Shown: piece by piece, positions 61,949 to 64,000 of the stretch
Position numbering within the stretch: position 1 is the stretch's first letter
Layout: every line of letters starts with the position of its first letter
Notes under the pieces: model-generated
Seen by the model: the letters and a program-made list of their open reading frames with translations, nothing else
Told to the model about the DNA's origin: nothing
Database searches by the model: none
Program-made: the position numbers and the translations under genes
NCBI GenBank assembly: GCA_027486415.1
Contig: JAIXPC010000002.1
Coordinates: 806,001-870,000, forward strand
From: Sphingomonadales bacterium
Lineage (GTDB): Bacteria; Pseudomonadota; Alphaproteobacteria; Sphingomonadales; Sphingomonadaceae
Direction of reading: 5' to 3'
Length of the DNA: 64,000 nucleotides

Positions 61949-62904
61949 GCTTTTGCTCCGGTTGGGATGGGGCGGGGCAGGAAATCGCCGGCCTTGCCCG
62001 CGCGGCTGGGCAGTGCCCGGCCCATGATGCCGGCGAACCATGCATTGGCTGCCAACGCCGCATCGAGATTATAGCCTGTCGCGATGCCTGATTTTTCAAA
62101 CAGATAGATCAATTCCTCGGTGCCGACATTGCCGGCGGCGCCGGGCGCGAACGGGCAGCCGCCTAGTCCGCCGAGCGCGCTGTCAAAGGTTCGGCAGCCG
62201 GCCATGTAGCCGGCCCAGGCGTTGGCGGGGGCGAGGCCCCGCGTGTCGTGCAGGTGCAGGCGGATCGGGATGGGTGCGATGGCGTCGATTACGCGTGCCG
62301 TCAGGTCGCCAACCTGCCCCGGAACGGCGACACCGATCGTGTCGGCCAGAGCGATTTCTTGGGCGCCAGCGTCGGCCATGCGCTTGGCAAGGTCCACGAT
62401 CCGGTCGGCGGGGACGGGGCCTTCATAAGGGCAACCGAAGGCGGCGCTGATCGTCACCTGGGCGTAAAGCCCTGCGTTCTTTGCCATTTTCAGCATGGCC
62501 GTGTTGGCCGTGATGCCGTCCGCGATGGTCTGGCCCTGGTTGACGACGCCAAATGTGTCGCTGGCCACCAGCACGCAGCCCGCCTCGTCAAGCGGCCGTG
62601 CCGTGTCCAGGCTGGCGATGGCGCGGGCCACCCCGCGCTCGTTCAGGCAGAGGCCGATCATGCGAACGCCGGGAGCGGCGGGAAGCCCGGCAACGATGGT
62701 TTCGGCGTCGGCCATCTGCGGCACGCGGCGCGGATTCACAAAGCTTGCAACTTCGATGCGGCGGGCACCAATGGCGATCAGATGGTCAACCAAAGCCAGC
62801 TTGTTGGCACTGGAGACCAGCGTTTGTTCGTTCTGGAGGCCATCGCGGGGCGCGACCTCGACGATGGAGACCGGATCGGCGGCAATTGGGCTGGCGGCGG
62901 ACAT
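61945..62904 (-). CDS. HMG-CoA lyase-like protein
   Basis: 319 residues from ATG 62904. A DRE-TIM lyase barrel: VEVAPRDGLQNEQTLVSSAN at the start, RRIEVASFVNPRRVPQMADA, HLHDTRGLAPAN with the metal-binding His pair, and GLGGCPFAPGAAGNVGTEEL with the catalytic Cys loop. HMG-CoA lyase cleaves 3-hydroxy-3-methylglutaryl-CoA to acetoacetate and acetyl-CoA; relatives cleave other branched 3-hydroxyacyl-CoAs. As first gene of the HyuAB-CaiB operon it suggests that ring opening and CoA transfer feed a branched acyl-CoA. A palindrome lies directly upstream. Confidence 0.9.
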   Translation of the reverse strand: MSAASPIAADPVSIVEVAPRDGLQNEQTLVSSANKLALVDHLIAIGARRIEVASFVNPRRVPQMADAETIVAGLPAAPGVRMIGLCLNERGVARAIASLDTARPLDEAGCVLVASDTFGVVNQGQTIADGITANTAMLKMAKNAGLYAQVTISAAFGCPYEGPVPADRIVDLAKRMADAGAQEIALADTIGVAVPGQVGDLTARVIDAIAPIPIRLHLHDTRGLAPANAWAGYMAGCRTFDSALGGLGGCPFAPGAAGNVGTEELIYLFEKSGIATGYNLDAALAANAWFAGIMGRALPSRAGKAGDFLPRPIPTGAKA

Positions 62905-62909
62905 GGCGT

Positions 62910-62921
62910 TTTGTATACAAA
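62910..62921. promoter_or_regulatory. GntR-type operator candidate in the divergent promoter
   Basis: tttgtatacaaa is a perfect 12-bp palindrome 6 bp upstream of the HMG-lyase-like start and 48 bp from the divergent hydrolase start. It fits the TnGT-n-ACnA style of FadR-subfamily GntR regulators, and such a regulator is encoded at 63574. Both divergent units could be controlled from it. Confidence 0.65.
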
Positions 62922-62968
62922 GCCGTGATCGGCCTGTATAGAGCGCCGGGCAGGAGAAATCGTTCATT

Positions 62969-63598
62969 ATGACCGATGCAGACGCGGATTATGCGGCAGC
63001 GGGCTTTGGCCAGGGCCTGGTGCCTGGCCCGCGGCCGGCGCTGGTGATGATCGATTTCGCGCGCGCCTATTTCGATCCGGCTTCGCCTCTTTACGCGGGG
63101 GTTGAGCGTGCGCGCGACATGGCGACGCGGGTGCTGGCGGCTGCCCGGCGCTGTGCCGTGCCGGTGTTTCACACCCGGGTGGAGTATCAGCCCGGTGGCG
63201 CCGATGGCGGGGTGTTCTATCGCAAGATCGCAGCGCTGAAGGCGTTTGATGCCGGCAGTCCGCTTGGCGATTTCGAGCCGCCGCTGCTGCCCGAGGGTGG
63301 GGAGGTGGTGATCACCAAGCAGTATCCATCCGCCTTCTTCGGTACGGATCTGGCCGCTCGCCTGAAGGCAGGTGGCATCGACACGCTGGTGATCTGCGGC
63401 CTGTCCACATCGGGCTGCGTGCGGGCTTCGGCGGTGGACGCTATCTGCCACGGGTTCGTCCCCGTCATCGTGGCCGATGCCGTTGGCGACCGGTTGCCGG
63501 CGGTGCACGATGCCAATTTGTTCGATCTGGCCGCCAAGACCGCAGAGTTGCGGATGGCGGATGAGATTATCGTTTATTTCGAGGGGCTTGCGTCCTGA
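62969..63598 (+). CDS. Isochorismatase-fold cysteine hydrolase, N-carbamoylsarcosine amidase-like
   Basis: 209 residues. The catalytic triad is visible: Asp in ALVMIDFARAYFDPASPLYA, Lys in EVVITKQYPSAFFGTDLAAR, Cys in LVICGLSTSGCVRASAVDAI. The first motif resembles N-carbamoylsarcosine amidases, which hydrolyse the N-carbamoyl amino acids that hydantoinases of the HyuAB type can produce. It diverges from that operon across a shared operator, so the two probably act in one pathway. Its 3' end overlaps the GntR gene by 25 bp. Confidence 0.85.
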   Translation: MTDADADYAAAGFGQGLVPGPRPALVMIDFARAYFDPASPLYAGVERARDMATRVLAAARRCAVPVFHTRVEYQPGGADGGVFYRKIAALKAFDAGSPLGDFEPPLLPEGGEVVITKQYPSAFFGTDLAARLKAGGIDTLVICGLSTSGCVRASAVDAICHGFVPVIVADAVGDRLPAVHDANLFDLAAKTAELRMADEIIVYFEGLAS

Positions 63599-64000
63599 AA
63601 CGCGTGCAGCGCGCGCCGGATATGCGCGGTCATTATCGCGCGTGCCCACTCTTCATCATGGGCAGCAAAGGCCTGGATCAGCTGTCCGTGCTCATGGGCT
63701 GACCGGGCCAGATCGGCCCGGTCATATCGGGTCGCCGTGCGCCGCACGATCGGCTGTTCCACGAGGCTGGCCAGCATGGCGACCAGCCGTGCGGAGGCCG
63801 ATGCATTCAGCACCAGATCGTGGAAGCGGCGATTTTCGCCGAGAAAGCGCGCAATGTCTGGCGTGGGCTGGGCGATGGCGGCTTCGATGGCGGCGTTGCA
63901 CTGGCGCAGGCTGTCCAGCTGGGCTGCGGTGATGCGCTGTGCCGCGCGGGCGGCGGCATGGCCTTCCAGCATGGCGCGCAGCGCAAACATCTCGGCAACG
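63574..64000 (-). CDS. GntR family regulator, FCD domain (N-terminus outside the window)
   Basis: About 141 residues remain; the frame is open to the window edge, so the DNA-binding domain is missing from view. VAEMFALRAMLEGHAAARAA, then FHDLVLNASASARLVAMLAS, SAHEHGQLIQAFAAHDEEWA and MTAHIRRALHAF are the helices of an FCD (FadR C-terminal) effector domain with its metal-binding Asp/His residues. It likely senses a pathway acid and binds the palindrome at 62910. It is convergent with the hydrolase gene and overlaps its end. Confidence 0.85.
   Translation of the reverse strand, partial: VAEMFALRAMLEGHAAARAAQRITAAQLDSLRQCNAAIEAAIAQPTPDIARFLGENRRFHDLVLNASASARLVAMLASLVEQPIVRRTATRYDRADLARSAHEHGQLIQAFAAHDEEWARAIMTAHIRRALHAFQDASPSK

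Noticed and set aside
62969-63598. Firm assignment of the hydrolase to creatinine/N-methylhydantoin breakdown
   Set aside because: The family fits, but the HMG-lyase-like and CoA-transferase genes do not belong to that pathway, so the substrate was left open.

Overview
The window looks like chromosome of a high-GC alphaproteobacterium, most likely a sphingomonad (Sphingomonadales). The evidence is GC-rich coding in every frame, a CobS-CobT pair behind BolA and J-domain genes, a large TonB-dependent receptor beside Tat-exported sugar enzymes, and bacterial tRNA-Leu and tRNA-Thr genes with encoded CCA. The genus call is inference. I saw no rRNA, CRISPR array, transposase, integrase or replication origin.

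Layout. 0-2.1 kb: end of a methyltransferase, an FAD oxidoreductase and a siroheme-synthase-like protein with a vestigial C-terminal domain. 2.1-5.9 kb: glycolate oxidase glcDEF (minus strand). 6-8.7 kb: RidA, a D-threonine-aldolase-like enzyme and a membrane protein, beside a nested palindromic repeat. 8.7-12.6 kb: copper locus with a CueR-like MerR regulator, a textbook MerR-type promoter, a glutaredoxin-MauE fusion, CopA and CopB.

12.8-21.5 kb: an unbroken ten-gene operon of proteins I do not recognise. Six share a domain with an AIAEAQ helix, an LGF-PTFY motif and an RLVxxPPP tail. One copy is split by an inserted OmpA-like region. Two other proteins carry PASTA domains, one a duplicated coiled coil, and none has a visible signal peptide. 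This is the strongest candidate for an undescribed system.

22.4-43.1 kb: a sugar and sugar-acid locus. It holds a TonB receptor, Tat-exported TIM-barrel and mutarotase-like proteins, cupins, a PQQ dehydrogenase, a small cytochrome c, an SMP-30 lactonase-like lipoprotein, dgoA, dgoK, an RraA-like protein, an ACS-family transporter, two tandem LacI regulators and a KDG-type kinase. Similar operator-like sequences at five promoters suggest one LacI regulon. The logic appears to be outer-membrane import, periplasmic oxidation and lactone opening, uptake of the acid, then phosphorylation and aldol cleavage.

43-64 kb: tRNA-Leu, an acyl-CoA dehydrogenase, an AsmA-like protein, the Ku-LigD end-joining pair, tRNA-Thr, an aspartoacylase-like enzyme, BolA, a J-domain protein, CobS and CobT, a double retropepsin-like protease and a GDT1-family transporter. 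Last comes a minus-strand catabolic operon (HMG-CoA-lyase-like, HyuA, HyuB, CaiB-like), divergent from a carbamoylsarcosine-amidase-like hydrolase and followed by a GntR/FCD regulator cut by the window edge.
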